From the NCBI GenBank assembly GCA_963753575.1, contig CAVWCR010000003.1:186001-250000 (forward strand): a stretch of 64,000 bases of DNA, read 5' to 3'. The notes beneath the pieces are model-generated. The model did not search any database. It was not told the DNA's origin and was given only the letters and a program-made list of their open reading frames with translations. Source of the DNA: VAZQ01 sp963753575 (GTDB lineage: Bacteria > Pseudomonadota > Alphaproteobacteria > Rhizobiales > Xanthobacteraceae). The position numbers and the translations under genes are program-made. Below, piece by piece: positions 1 through 9,299 of this stretch (position 1 is its first letter; the number at the start of each line of letters is the position of its first letter).

Positions 1-1598
1 ACATCGAGATGTACAGGCTGTCGCCCGAGATCGCCAAGCCCGGCTGCACGCTGCGCGATCTGCTCAAGCATCGGATCGCAACCGGTACGTTCTCGGACGA
101 CCTCGAGGAATACATCGAGAAGCTGCGCAGCGACCTCGCCAGCGGCGAGACCTCCAACATGATCGTCAAGGGCGGCGTTGAGGGCCGGGTCTTCTCGATC
201 GTCAACAAGCCGCTCGCCGACGGCGGATGGCTGGCCACGCACGAGGACGTCACCGAGCGCCAGCGCGCCGAGGAGCGCATCGTGCACATGGCGCGCCACG
301 ACGCGCTGACCGATCTGCCCAATCGCGTGCTGCTGCGCGAACGGCTCGAACACGAGCTCAAGCGCGTGAAGCGCGGCGAGATTCTCGCCGTGCTTTGTCT
401 CGATCTCGACCGCTTCAAGGCCGTCAACGACACGCTCGGACATCCGGTCGGCGACGAGCTTCTGAAGGTTGTGGCGGACCGGCTGCGCGGCTGCACCCGT
501 GAGCCCGATACGATCGCGCGGCTCGGCGGCGACGAATTCGCGATCATCATGACATCGATGCAGCAGCCGACCGACGCGGCCGGGCTCGCGCGCCGCATCC
601 GCGACTCGATTGTGAAGCCGTTCCATCTCGATGGCCACCAGATCGTTGTGGACATCAGCATCGGCATTTCGGTGGCGCCGCTCGACGCCAGTACGCCGGA
701 CCAGCTGCTCAAGAACGCCGACATGGCCTTGTACGGCGCCAAGGGTGACGGACGCGGCACCTATCGCTTCTTCGAGCCGGAGATGGATGCGCGCATGAAG
801 GCGCGGCGCGACCTCGAAATGGATCTGCGCAGCGCCATCACCAACAAGGAGTTCGAGATTCACTATCAGCCGCTGGTCAATCTCGAGACCAACGAGATCA
901 GCGGCTTCGAAGCGCTCCTGCGCTGGCATCATCCCGAGCGCGGGATCATCTCGCCGGCCGACTTCATCCCGATCGCCGAAGAGACCGGCCTGATCGTCGC
1001 GCTCGGCGAATGGGTGCTCAGGACCGCCTGCAAGGAAACGGCGAACTGGCCGAGCGATACCAAGATCGCCGTCAACCTCTCGCCGGCACAGCTCAAGAGC
1101 CGCAACCTGTTGGATGTCGTGATGAGCGCGCTCAAGGATTCGGGCATGGCGCCCAACCGGCTGCAGCTTGAGATCACGGAATCGGTGCTCATGCACAACA
1201 CGTTCGGGACGCTCGCCATGCTGCACAAGCTGCGCGAGCTCGGCGTGCAGATCGCCATGGACGACTTCGGCACCGGCTATTCCTCGCTGAGCTACCTGCG
1301 CAGCTTTCCGTTCGACAAGATCAAGATCGACCGCTCCTTCATCCAGGACATCTCGAGCGCGGCGGAGCCGCTCGCCATCGTGCACGCGGTCGCGGGGCTC
1401 GCGAAGTGCCTCAACATGGTGTCGACCGCGGAAGGCGTCGAGACCAAGCAGCAGATGGAGACGCTGCAGACCGTCGGCTGCACCGAGATGCAGGGCTATT
1501 TCTTCAGCAGCGCCAAGCCTGCCGCGGAGATCGTGCAGCGCTTCCTGCAGCCGGGCGCGGAGAACACCGAGCGGCTGGCGCTGCGCGCGGGAAAATAG
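1..1598 (+). CDS. PAS-GGDEF-EAL c-di-GMP synthase/phosphodiesterase (5' end outside window)
   Basis: Two-domain cyclic-di-GMP enzyme, predicted to make and break the second messenger that controls motility and biofilm. The frame is open to the left edge, so the true start is upstream; the first internal ATG is at 9. Counting from that Met, a PAS remnant covers about 1-90 (LYRLSPEI-like start, THEDVTERQ end). The GGDEF domain has an intact LGGDEF at 172-177 and an RxxD product-inhibition site (REPD, 164-167) exactly five residues before GGDEF. The EAL domain carries EAL at 301-303, plus DDFGTGYSS, KIDRSFI and AEGVET. All key residues seem intact, so both activities are possible. Which one dominates cannot be judged from sequence. 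It converges with the AAA ATPase gene, with a palindrome between them. Confidence 0.93.
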   Translation, partial: IEMYRLSPEIAKPGCTLRDLLKHRIATGTFSDDLEEYIEKLRSDLASGETSNMIVKGGVEGRVFSIVNKPLADGGWLATHEDVTERQRAEERIVHMARHDALTDLPNRVLLRERLEHELKRVKRGEILAVLCLDLDRFKAVNDTLGHPVGDELLKVVADRLRGCTREPDTIARLGGDEFAIIMTSMQQPTDAAGLARRIRDSIVKPFHLDGHQIVVDISIGISVAPLDASTPDQLLKNADMALYGAKGDGRGTYRFFEPEMDARMKARRDLEMDLRSAITNKEFEIHYQPLVNLETNEISGFEALLRWHHPERGIISPADFIPIAEETGLIVALGEWVLRTACKETANWPSDTKIAVNLSPAQLKSRNLLDVVMSALKDSGMAPNRLQLEITESVLMHNTFGTLAMLHKLRELGVQIAMDDFGTGYSSLSYLRSFPFDKIKIDRSFIQDISSAAEPLAIVHAVAGLAKCLNMVSTAEGVETKQQMETLQTVGCTEMQGYFFSSAKPAAEIVQRFLQPGAENTERLALRAGK

Positions 1599-1629
1599 CC
1601 GGGTGCTGCGCTCGCGTGACGCGTAAGCC

Positions 1630-1791
1630 GTAGGGTGGGCAAAGGCGCTGGTACGGCCTCCCAACAGGGAATCCCGGCGTGCGCCGTGCCCACCAGAAAT
1701 GGTGCGGCTCGCGTCGATGCCGATGGTGGGCACGGCGCACGAGAGTCTCTGCCGAAGAGAAACGCAGCGCCCGCGCCTTTGCCCACCCTAC
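1630..1791. repeat. Nested palindromic intergenic repeat
   Basis: Outer arms of 19 bases are perfectly complementary: GTAGGGTGGGCAAAGGCGC at 1630-1648 and its reverse complement at 1773-1791. Inner arms of 17 bases (GTGCGCCGTGCCCACCA, 1679-1695) pair with 1724-1740. The element fills the space between two convergent genes and could fold into a long cruciform or hairpin that ends transcription from both sides. Its shape resembles dispersed palindromic repeats of Rhizobiales genomes; copy number elsewhere cannot be seen here. Confidence 0.75.
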
Positions 1792-1807
1792 AGCAGAAGA
1801 ACTTGCG

Positions 1808-2653
1808 TCAGCGACTTTCTCTTCGCGCCATAAAAGCGAGCCGCTCGAACAGGTGCACGTCCTGCTCGTTCTTGAGGAGCGCGCCGTGCAAGGGCGGGAT
1901 CAGCTTCTTCGGGTCGCGCTCGCGCAGCGTCTCGATGCTGATGTCCTCGACCATCAGGAGCTTGAGCCAGTCGAGCAGCTCGGAGGTCGAGGGCTTCTTT
2001 TTCATGCCCGGCACCTCGCGGATCTCGTAGAACAGCTTGAGCGCCTCGCCGACCAGGCGCTGCTTGATGCCGGGGAAATGCACCTCGATGATCGCCTGCA
2101 TGGTGTCGGGATCGGGAAAGCGGATGTAGTGGAAGAAGCAGCGGCGCAGGAACGCGTCCGGCAGCTCCTTCTCGTTGTTCGACGTGATGACCACGATCGG
2201 GCGGCGCCGCGCCTTCACGGTCTCGCCGGTCTCGTAGACGAAGAACTCCATGCGATCGAGTTCCTGTAGGAGGTCGTTGGGGAACTCGATATCGGCCTTG
2301 TCGATCTCGTCGATCAGCAGCACCGGGCGCTCGTCGGCGGTGAACGCCTCCCACAGCTTGCCGCGCTTGATGTAGTTGCGAATGTCGTGCACGCGGCCGT
2401 CGCCGAGCTGGCTGTCGCGCAGCCGCGACACCGCGTCGTATTCGTAGAGGCCCTGTAGCGCCTTGGTGGTCGACTTGACGTGCCACTCGATCAGCGGCGC
2501 GTCGATCGCCTTGGCGATCTCGATTGCCAGCACGGTCTTGCCGGTGCCGGGCTCGCCTTTGACCAGGAGCGGGCGCTCGAGGGTGATCGCGGCGTTCACC
2601 GCGACCTTTAGGTCGTCGGTCGCCACGTAGCCGCTGGTGCCTTCAAAACGCAT
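1808..2653 (-). CDS. MoxR/CoxD-type AAA+ ATPase
   Basis: Cytoplasmic AAA+ ATPase of the MoxR class, which usually acts as a chaperone for metalloenzyme maturation together with a von Willebrand A (CoxE-type) partner. Walker A is GEPGTGKT at residues 33-40 and Walker B is VLLIDEID at 111-118; a sensor-1 region (IVVITSNNEKELPDAF) and arginine-finger region (LRRCFF) follow. Length 281 residues fits the family. No VWA partner or carbon-monoxide dehydrogenase gene is nearby: downstream lies only the palindrome and the converging c-di-GMP gene. The client protein is therefore unknown. Confidence 0.9.
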   Translation of the reverse strand: MRFEGTSGYVATDDLKVAVNAAITLERPLLVKGEPGTGKTVLAIEIAKAIDAPLIEWHVKSTTKALQGLYEYDAVSRLRDSQLGDGRVHDIRNYIKRGKLWEAFTADERPVLLIDEIDKADIEFPNDLLQELDRMEFFVYETGETVKARRRPIVVITSNNEKELPDAFLRRCFFHYIRFPDPDTMQAIIEVHFPGIKQRLVGEALKLFYEIREVPGMKKKPSTSELLDWLKLLMVEDISIETLRERDPKKLIPPLHGALLKNEQDVHLFERLAFMARRESR

Positions 2654-2796
2654 GATTTCCGTTCAGTTGCGGGTGTTTTGCAGAGACTAAACACGGCAAT
2701 CTTGCCGGTCACAAGCCGGCAACGTACCATTTTGCCCAGCCCCCTGCCGGGAAGGCATGTAAACGAAGACTACATACGAAGACATGGAGTAGGACA

Positions 2797-4305
2797 GTGC
2801 AAAAGACCTGGATCAATCTCATCGCGGCAGCCGGCCTGATCCTGCCGCTGACGGGTGCGGCGTCGGCGGACGAGCGCAAGGACCTCGCCTTCGCGGTGAT
2901 CGACCGCAATGCCCAGCAGATGACCGATATCAGCGACTCGATCTACTACTTCGGCGAGCTCGGCATGCAGGAGTTCGAGGGCTCCAAGCTCTTGAAGGAG
3001 ACGCTTGAAGCCGCTGGCTTCAAGGTCGAGCTCGGCGGCGCCGGCATGCCGACCAACGTCTGGGCGGAGTACGGCTCCGGCCGGCCCAAGATCGCGATCG
3101 TCACCGAGATTGACGCGCTTCCCGGCGGCTCACAGACGCCAGGCGAATTCGCGCGCAAGCCCATGGTCAAGGACGGGCCCGGCCACATGGAAGGGCACAA
3201 CACCCACGGCGGCGTCGCCGCCATGGCGGCCTTCGCGGTCAAGCAGGTCATGGCCCGCCACAACATCCCCGGCACGGTCGAGATCTCGTTCGGCCCGGCT
3301 GAAGAGCAGATCGCGAGCCGGCCCTTCATCGTGCGCGCCGGCTATTTCAAGGACGTGGACGCGGTCATCTATCTGCATATCCGCGATACGCTCAACACCA
3401 CGTTCGGCATCGGCAACTACGCGGCGATCAGCTCGGTGTTCACCTTCCATGGCAAGACCGCACACGGCGCGGTCAATCCCTGGGACGGCAAGGATGCGGT
3501 CGACGCCGTCGAGCTGATGGACATCGGCTTCGACAAGCTGCGCGAGCATCTGCGGCCGACCTACCGCGCGCACCGCACCATCACGATCGGCGGCATCCAG
3601 CCCAACATCATCGCGGACAAGGGGCAGATCTGGTGGTTCGTGCGCGATGCCTCCATGCCGGCCGCCAAAACCACTTACGACAAGCTCGTGAAGATCGCCG
3701 AGGGCGCGGCGCTGATGACCGGCACCACCGTCGACGTTAAATATGCCGCGTCGGCCTGGCCGCAGCTCGTCAACAAGACGCTGGCCGAAGCGATCCAGAA
3801 GAACATCAATCAGGTCGGCATGCCGAAGTGGACGGAAGCCGAGGATGCGCGCGCCCGCGACTTTCAGAAGACGCACGGGCTGCCGGTCGCGGGGCTGAAC
3901 ACAGCGGTGACGCCGCTTGGCGGCCGCCGGCAGGCCACGTCATCGAACGACAATGGCGACGTGTCCTGGGTCGTGCCAGCCGGAAGCCTGAACTTCCCCT
4001 CGGCGATCCCCGGCGTCGGGCCGCATGAATGGAAGGCCGCGGTGTTTCCGACGAGCTCGATCTCGCACAAGGGGCAGGTGGCCGGCGCCAAGGTGCTCGC
4101 CGCTTCCATCATCGACCTCATGACGATGCCCGAGCTGATCCGGAAAGCGCGCGCGGAGTTCGAGGTCGAGTCGAAGCGGACGCCCTATTTCTCGCTGGTG
4201 CCGCCCGACGCCAAGCCAGACCTCGATCTCAACCGGGTCGAGATGGCGAAATACCGCGACGAGATGAAGAAGTTTTACCTAAACAAGACCCCGCGCTTTA
4301 ATTAG
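2797..4305 (+). CDS. Exported M20-family amidohydrolase (AbgB-like)
   Basis: Zinc metallopeptidase of the M20 family, closest in layout to the p-aminobenzoyl-glutamate hydrolase B subunit. It starts with GTG at 2797 after GGAGTAGG (2786-2793), giving a Sec signal peptide (MQKTWINLIAAAGLILPLTG, cut near ASA-DE). Metal-site motifs include TEIDALPGG, EGHNTHGG and GPAEEQ; the lid/dimerisation region carries FHGKTAHGAVNPWDG. Length 502 is normal for the exported form. It likely removes an amide-linked amino acid from a periplasmic substrate; the substrate is not evident. Transcribed alone, divergent from the MoxR gene. Confidence 0.88.
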   Translation: MQKTWINLIAAAGLILPLTGAASADERKDLAFAVIDRNAQQMTDISDSIYYFGELGMQEFEGSKLLKETLEAAGFKVELGGAGMPTNVWAEYGSGRPKIAIVTEIDALPGGSQTPGEFARKPMVKDGPGHMEGHNTHGGVAAMAAFAVKQVMARHNIPGTVEISFGPAEEQIASRPFIVRAGYFKDVDAVIYLHIRDTLNTTFGIGNYAAISSVFTFHGKTAHGAVNPWDGKDAVDAVELMDIGFDKLREHLRPTYRAHRTITIGGIQPNIIADKGQIWWFVRDASMPAAKTTYDKLVKIAEGAALMTGTTVDVKYAASAWPQLVNKTLAEAIQKNINQVGMPKWTEAEDARARDFQKTHGLPVAGLNTAVTPLGGRRQATSSNDNGDVSWVVPAGSLNFPSAIPGVGPHEWKAAVFPTSSISHKGQVAGAKVLAASIIDLMTMPELIRKARAEFEVESKRTPYFSLVPPDAKPDLDLNRVEMAKYRDEMKKFYLNKTPRFN

Positions 4306-4344
4306 AGTGCGTACTGAGGAATAGCGATCATTTGGCAATCGCTG

Positions 4345-4386
4345 ATGTCCACTTCGCTCCCGCAAGAGCGGCGGAAAAGTGGACAT
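4345..4386. repeat. Small palindrome, possible terminator
   Basis: ATGTCCACTT at 4345-4354 pairs with AAGTGGACAT at 4377-4386, with a partly self-complementary spacer. It lies downstream of the amidohydrolase and before the end of the convergent LysR gene. It may be a bidirectional terminator or a dispersed repeat; no T-run is present. Confidence 0.5.
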
Positions 4387-4505
4387 TTCCAAAGGGCGAA
4401 GTTGGGTCGCGAGCGCAAATGCCGCATAACCCGGTGCGATCTTATGCAAGCCTTCCCGTGCAAGCCGTCCTGGCGGCGGCGACACGCCGATGTGGAATGG
4501 CTGCT

Positions 4506-5489
4506 TTAGATTTTATGAGAGCCCGGCGGGCTAACGATGGACTTCGCGACCTCGCGAGCGCATTGCGTGAACAATCGCGCCACAGGACCAAGGGTTCGAT
4601 TTCTTAACGCCACGATCCCGACGGGAGATCGATGGACAGGCAATTCGATCGGCAGAACCTTAAGCGAATATCGTTTGCTATAGGTTCTTATCACTGAGCC
4701 GGGCAGCAGCGTTATGAATTGGCCGCTTCCAACAAGCTCGCTCCGCAGAGAAATCGATAGCGTCGATATGACAAAGTTTGGCACCTCCAATCCGTTGCTT
4801 CTGAACGCGTCCGCCACGAGCGCGCCGCCCCAGGCATCGACCGGCGGAACGATCAAGCGCTCATTGACCAAGTCGACAAGGTCAACCTTACGGCACCGCG
4901 CCCATTTGCTTTTCTTGCTTGCAACCAGGAAGAAGGGGTCGTTGAACAGAATTTCAACGTCGATCTCGGTATTGAGATCTTCCTTCTTGGGGTCGTTTCC
5001 CCATCGGGCCAGAACGAGATCAACCTTGCGCTCGAGCAGTTCCGGATACTCGACGGTTGGCTGTTGCACTTGCTGCACGTGATACCGCACGTGCGGATAC
5101 AGTTTTGTGAGGTGCTGCAGGATCGGCAACAGAACACCTGCGGTGATTGATTCCGGGCACCCGATCCTCAATTCACCCGCGTTAGGATTGCCAATGAACT
5201 CGATGTCTCTAATTCCCTGACGCAATTCGTCGAACGCGGCGCGGGCTCGCACCAGAAGGGCTTCGCCGTACGGAGTTGTGACGACGCCCTTCGGACTTCG
5301 ATCGAGAAGTCGCGCGTCGACCGCACGTTCCAGGGCTGCAATCACTTCCGAAATTGAGGGAGTGGAGACGCCGAGCTTGGCGCCGGCTTTGGCCATGCTG
5401 CCGTATTCAACCACGGTGAGGAATACGAAGAGGTCGCGCAACCGCATTCGGCGGCCGACCTGCTGCTCCCATTGGATGAGCTTTGGCAT
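4506..5489 (-). CDS. LysR-family transcriptional regulator
   Basis: DNA-binding activator/repressor of the LysR type. The N-terminal winged HTH reads RDLFVFLTVVEYGSMAKAG then LGVSTPSISEVIAALE; the remainder is a ligand-binding domain with the usual ELRIGCPESI and FFLVASKKS regions. A Met at 5489 (MPKLIQ) was chosen; an in-frame ATG at 5507 is also possible. It is divergent from the metallo-hydrolase and TctC genes, the usual position for a LysR protein that controls its neighbours, so it may sense a substrate of those genes. The effector is unknown. Confidence 0.9.
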   Translation of the reverse strand: MPKLIQWEQQVGRRMRLRDLFVFLTVVEYGSMAKAGAKLGVSTPSISEVIAALERAVDARLLDRSPKGVVTTPYGEALLVRARAAFDELRQGIRDIEFIGNPNAGELRIGCPESITAGVLLPILQHLTKLYPHVRYHVQQVQQPTVEYPELLERKVDLVLARWGNDPKKEDLNTEIDVEILFNDPFFLVASKKSKWARCRKVDLVDLVNERLIVPPVDAWGGALVADAFRSNGLEVPNFVISTLSISLRSELVGSGQFITLLPGSVIRTYSKRYSLKVLPIELPVHRSPVGIVALRNRTLGPVARLFTQCAREVAKSIVSPPGSHKI

Positions 5490-5627
5490 AAGGCAAACAC
5501 CTAACATGGCTGAGGATGTTTGGGAATTCCCTTAATGCGCGTGATCCTGGATGCTGCCGACGATCGATCGAAGAATTTGTGCAGATCGTCATCGCTTCAA
5601 ATTCCCTCGCCCAAGGGTGGTGCCATT

Positions 5628-6674
5628 ATGAAAAGCCTCCTCATCGTGCTCATGTGCCTTTTCGCAACCGCCTCGGCTGCTGACGCAGCGCCGTGCCTCA
5701 TCGTGACATTGACGGGCACCCAGGGCGGCCCGCCCGCCTTCAATGGCTTGGCCGGCCCCGGGACGCTGGTGCGTTACGGGGACGATAGCAATAGCTGCAG
5801 CGCTCTGAAGCTGCAGTTTGATGCTGGGCGCGGGACAACCATGCGCCTGTCGCAGTTGCGCGTGTTTCCCGCGCAGCTCAACGCAATTTTCTTCACGCAT
5901 ATGCACAACGATCACACCGAAGGCTTTGCCGACCTCATCCAGCTGCGTTGGACCTTCAACGGTACGGGGCCCAAGCTCGACGCCATCTGCAGCTCGGATG
6001 TCGTTTCGCCGCTGGGCTTCACCATAAGTTGTGAGCGATTCACCAAACATATCGCCGACGCATTCGTGCAATCGGGTGAGATCGCCCAGCGCCACTCAGA
6101 GATCGCGTCACGTACGGCAGGTGGCCCAGCCGAATTGATCAATACGATCACGTTTGAGGCGAAGGACGAGCCGCAGGTTGTCTGGTCCTCTGGAGATGTG
6201 AACGTCAGCGCCATCCGGTCGACGCACATCGCGGGTCATGTGTCCTATCGCGTCGACACGCCGGCCGGCAGCGTCGTGATCGGCGGCGATGCCGGCAGTG
6301 ATGTCGTCGCGCCGCCGCGCGCCTCCTCCACATCTGATCAGGTGGAAAGATTGGCGAAAGGGGCTGACATCATCGTACATTCAACCATTCATCCCATTCT
6401 GGGGCCTGACAAAGGGAGCGGGTTTTTTCCGCACGCCTTTTACCGCCAGAGCACGGCCTCCGATCTTGGCGCCATGGCCAGGCGGGCAGGCGCCAAATAT
6501 CTTCTGCTGACGCATCTCATCCCGCCCGTCGGTGCGGATCGGCAGGGTCCTTTCAAGGTTCCGGGAGGTCCACTGACCGAGGTAGATTACCGGAAGGCAG
6601 CCCAGGAGGGCGGCTTTACGGGAACGGTTATCGTGGGCACCGATCTTGCGAGCATCCGTTTGCCCGCAAAGTAA
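5628..6674 (+). CDS. Exported metallo-beta-lactamase-fold hydrolase
   Basis: Binuclear-zinc hydrolase of the RNase Z/arylsulfatase-like branch of the MBL fold, predicted periplasmic. The chosen ATG at 5628 follows GGGTGG and gives a clean signal peptide (MKSLLIVLMCLFATASAADA); the longer in-frame start at 5520 would hide it. The zinc motif HMHNDH sits at residues 91-96, GGDAG supplies the bridging Asp, and a late His is in LLLTHLIPP. Length 348. It is divergent from the LysR gene and 92 bases before a TctC-type gene in the same direction. This suggests a LysR-controlled uptake/degradation unit, but the substrate cannot be named. Confidence 0.88.
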   Translation: MKSLLIVLMCLFATASAADAAPCLIVTLTGTQGGPPAFNGLAGPGTLVRYGDDSNSCSALKLQFDAGRGTTMRLSQLRVFPAQLNAIFFTHMHNDHTEGFADLIQLRWTFNGTGPKLDAICSSDVVSPLGFTISCERFTKHIADAFVQSGEIAQRHSEIASRTAGGPAELINTITFEAKDEPQVVWSSGDVNVSAIRSTHIAGHVSYRVDTPAGSVVIGGDAGSDVVAPPRASSTSDQVERLAKGADIIVHSTIHPILGPDKGSGFFPHAFYRQSTASDLGAMARRAGAKYLLLTHLIPPVGADRQGPFKVPGGPLTEVDYRKAAQEGGFTGTVIVGTDLASIRLPAK

Positions 6675-6766
6675 TGAGGACTTGGGTGGCGACTGAGCTT
6701 GCGTAGAAGGTTGCCATATCGGGATGCGCCCAACTCGCTCAGACAACTGGTCGAAGGAAGCGGCAT

Positions 6767-7738
6767 ATGAGGAACCTGCTCATCGCGTCCGTCATTGCCT
6801 GGCAGGCAAGCATCGGCAGTGCGCAGGCACAGGTCTATCCGTCCCACCCAATCACCATGATCGTGCCGTTGCCTGCGGGCAGCGCGTTTGACGTTACCGC
6901 GCGAATCCTGGCCGAACGGATGCGGGTCTCGCTTGGTCAGTCCGTCATCGTTGACAACGTGACCGGCGCTGCTGGTAGCGTAGGGACCGGTCGCGTCGCG
7001 CGCGCTGCCCCGGACGGCTACACGCTCTGCTTTGGTGGACTGATCACGCACGTCATTAATGGTGCCGTTCTGACGCTCTCCTACGACGTGCTGAAGGATT
7101 TCGAGCCGGTGTCGCTGATTGCAGCGACAGACCTTGTGATTGTCGCCAAGAAAACCATGCCGGCAAACGACCTGAAGGGCCTGATCGCTTGGCTGAAGGC
7201 AAACCCCGACAAGGCGACGCAGGGAAGCGGAGGCCCAGGTAGCCTGACACATATCGCCGGCCTCTTCTTCAAGAGGGAAACCGGCGCTCGTTTTGAGATC
7301 ATTCCCTATCGCGGCGCCGGCGCGGCGATCAACGACCTCGTCGCCGGGCATATCGATATCATGTTTGATTTGGCACCCAATTCGCTTCCCCATCTGCGCG
7401 CGGGCACAATCAAGGCTTATGCCGTGATGGCCAAGCGCCGACTGAGAGGCGCGCCTGATCTACCCACCGTGGATGAGGCCGGATTGCCGGGGTTCTACAT
7501 GGCTCCTTGGGAGGCCATTTGGGTGCCCAAAGGTACGCCGAGGAGCGTTATCGAAACGCTCAATGCCGCGGTCGTTGAGGCCCTGGCTAATCCGACGGTG
7601 CGTTCACGGCTCGCCGATCTCGGCCAGGAGATTTTCCCACGCCATCAGCTAACGCCAGAGTCGCTGGCCGCGTTCCACAAGTCCGAGCTTGAGAAATGGT
7701 GGCCGATCATGAAGGCTGCTAATATCAAGCCGGAATGA
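6767..7738 (+). CDS. Tripartite tricarboxylate transporter-type (Bug) binding protein
   Basis: Periplasmic solute-binding protein of the Bug/TctC family. A Sec signal (MRNLLIASVIAWQASIGSAQA) precedes the YPSHPITMIVPLPAGSAFDV block; later motifs are DGYTLCFGG, GSGGPGSLTH, PYRGAGAAIND and a C-terminal KWWPIMKAANIK. Length 323 is typical. No TctA/TctB membrane subunits are present, which is common for this expanded family. It probably belongs to the same transcription unit as the MBL hydrolase upstream and binds a carboxylate, but the ligand is unknown. Confidence 0.92.
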   Translation: MRNLLIASVIAWQASIGSAQAQVYPSHPITMIVPLPAGSAFDVTARILAERMRVSLGQSVIVDNVTGAAGSVGTGRVARAAPDGYTLCFGGLITHVINGAVLTLSYDVLKDFEPVSLIAATDLVIVAKKTMPANDLKGLIAWLKANPDKATQGSGGPGSLTHIAGLFFKRETGARFEIIPYRGAGAAINDLVAGHIDIMFDLAPNSLPHLRAGTIKAYAVMAKRRLRGAPDLPTVDEAGLPGFYMAPWEAIWVPKGTPRSVIETLNAAVVEALANPTVRSRLADLGQEIFPRHQLTPESLAAFHKSELEKWWPIMKAANIKPE

Positions 7739-7926
7739 CATATCTCTTGAACCGCGCGATATCCCCGATGTTGAGCATTCTCGGACCGGACTAGATGCAG
7801 CCCGATCGGGGGGCGCCTCACGACGCCATCGCGGGAACGTGAAGGAGCTAACGGGATAGGCAGCCAATATGACGTAACAGTGCCTGCGCTGGCGCGAACA
7901 GTGATTGGGGCAGAAAGGATCCGATC

Positions 7927-8442
7927 ATGGCGATGGCGATGCTCAACCGGCGTACCCTTCTCGGCGCGGTGGGCGCAGTCGGCCTGGCCGCCGGCTTGCG
8001 CTGGCTCACCGAGACCAATGGGGTGCGAGCGGGCCACACGTTCGAGATCGACAAGCCCGACAGCGAGTGGCGGCGCATCTTGACCAAGCCGCAGTACGAG
8101 GTGCTGCGCCTGCACCGCACCGAGATCCCGGGCTCGAGCCCGCTCAACCACGAGAAGCGCAGGGGCATATTCGCCTGTGCGGGCTGCGACCTGCCGCTGT
8201 TTTCCTCCGATACCAAGTATGACAGCGGCACCGGCTGGCCAAGCTTCTGGCAGCCGCTCGATAAAGCGATCGAGACCTCGACCGACTACGTTCTGCTGCT
8301 GCCGCGCACCGAGGTGCATTGCGCGCGCTGCGGCGGCCATCTCGGCCATCGCTTCGAGGATGGGCCGCGGCCGACGGGGCTGCGCTATTGCATGAACGGC
8401 GTGGCGCTGGCGTTCAAGCCGGATGCGCCGAAAGCGGCCTAG
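7927..8442 (+). CDS. msrB: Peptide-methionine (R)-S-oxide reductase, Tat-exported
   Basis: Repairs methionine-R-sulfoxide in proteins. The catalytic Cys is C155 in RYCMNG, and the structural zinc is held by C84/C87 (CAGC) and C132/C135 (CARC). GTGWPSFW and the HLGHRF region are classic MsrB motifs. An N-terminal NRRTLLGAVGAVG segment looks like a twin-arginine signal, so the enzyme likely acts in the periplasm after folding. Length 171 fits exported MsrB. The gene stands alone, with a palindromic repeat directly after its stop. Confidence 0.95.
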   Translation: MAMAMLNRRTLLGAVGAVGLAAGLRWLTETNGVRAGHTFEIDKPDSEWRRILTKPQYEVLRLHRTEIPGSSPLNHEKRRGIFACAGCDLPLFSSDTKYDSGTGWPSFWQPLDKAIETSTDYVLLLPRTEVHCARCGGHLGHRFEDGPRPTGLRYCMNGVALAFKPDAPKAA

Positions 8443-8457
8443 CCTACACCTAGCTAG

Positions 8458-8505
8458 AGCATGATCCCGAAAAGTGGAGCCCGTTTTCGGGAAAAGGATC
8501 GTGCT
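8458..8505. repeat. AGCATGATCC-type palindromic repeat
   Basis: AGCATGATCC at the left end pairs with GGATCGTGCT at the right end (one mismatch), and the inner CCGAAAA pairs with TTTTCGG. I recognise the AGCATGATCC arm as a common dispersed intergenic element in Bradyrhizobium-like genomes; a related arm recurs at 57707-57738. It sits just after msrB and may also act as its terminator. Confidence 0.6.
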
Positions 8506-8564
8506 CGTGCAAAATGCTGGACTTCTGATCCCGATTCAGCTTGATCGGATCAGCGGCGGCATGG

Positions 8565-8935
8565 TCAAGGAAGGATCGCGCGGTCGGCCAAGTCGGGCCG
8601 GCTGATGACGTGCTCGATGCCGTTGAGCAGCGTCGGGCGCGCGGCCTGGAACAACACCTCTTCGTCGTCAGAATTGAGCTGCCGCACCGCCAGGCTGCCG
8701 CCACTGGCGGGCCGGCACGGCGCGTCCGAGAGCCAGCCCGGCCGACCCGACAAGTTGTCGATGACGAGCACATGGTAATTGTGGCCGCGATTCATGAAGC
8801 TCGTGTTCGTCGCGCGCCAGCGCCCGCACTGGTGCGACATTGGGATCGATGAGCCCTTGAGCATTTTGTAAGAGCACGGTCTTGGCTGAGCCCTTGCTCG
8901 CCCGGTTTGGGGGCAACCGGCCAGAGTTTTGCTCG
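8565..8935 (-). pseudogene. Remnant of a mobile-element P-loop ATPase
   Basis: Three consecutive frames together spell one eroded protein. First comes a P-loop (GEQ...GSAKT, needing a frameshift inside it), then LIDPNVAPVRALARDEHEL, then, after another shift near 8790, YHVLVIDNLSGRPGWLSDAP, a TGG-like SGGSLAVRQL stretch, and DDEEVLFQAARPTLLNGIE. The order and spacing match my memory of a phage/island-encoded ATPase family (DNLSxLPxWLSDALCRLSTGG). It stops at RAILP where the family continues. The gene is dead and probably marks an old integrated element. Confidence 0.6.
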
Positions 8936-9299
8936 CACTCTAGAAAGTTTCGGAATTTAACGAACAGGATTTATTGGTTGCCGAATCCCGCTGTTTGACG
9001 ATACCCATTGCCGCGTTGCGTCTAGCCTTCATTCAAGAGGGAAGGGCGATAGCTGTCCCGATCTGATTTCGGGACGCCTTGGCATTACGGGATATTGCGG
9101 GACGAAATGGCTGATTCTATTTTTGGGAACATGTTTCCTTCGGTCATAGCGCGATCAGCTTTTGGGCTGATGCACTGATGAGGACTGAGGCGGATTGGCG
9201 AACGCCAAGAGGAGCGGCTGTATGGTACGGGCTTTGCGGGTCTCTACAAAACCTTGACCTCGATGGTCACGTCCGCCCCGTGCCCTCGAAGGCTCTGCT
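8936..9299. other. Intergenic stretch, no gene recognised
   Basis: About 360 bases between the ATPase remnant and the TIR gene. An open frame from 9178 has no coding character and no recognisable motif. No clear promoter, repeat or terminator was identified. The TIR gene promoter should lie here. Confidence 0.5.

Noticed and set aside
1679..2269. Long plus-strand frame over the AAA ATPase gene
   Set aside because: It is the antisense shadow of a gene with clear Walker motifs and runs through the palindrome.
3130..3876. 248-residue minus-strand frame in the amidohydrolase
   Set aside because: Antisense of a well-supported M20 enzyme; composition (His/Asp/Arg-rich) is typical of GC-rich shadow frames.
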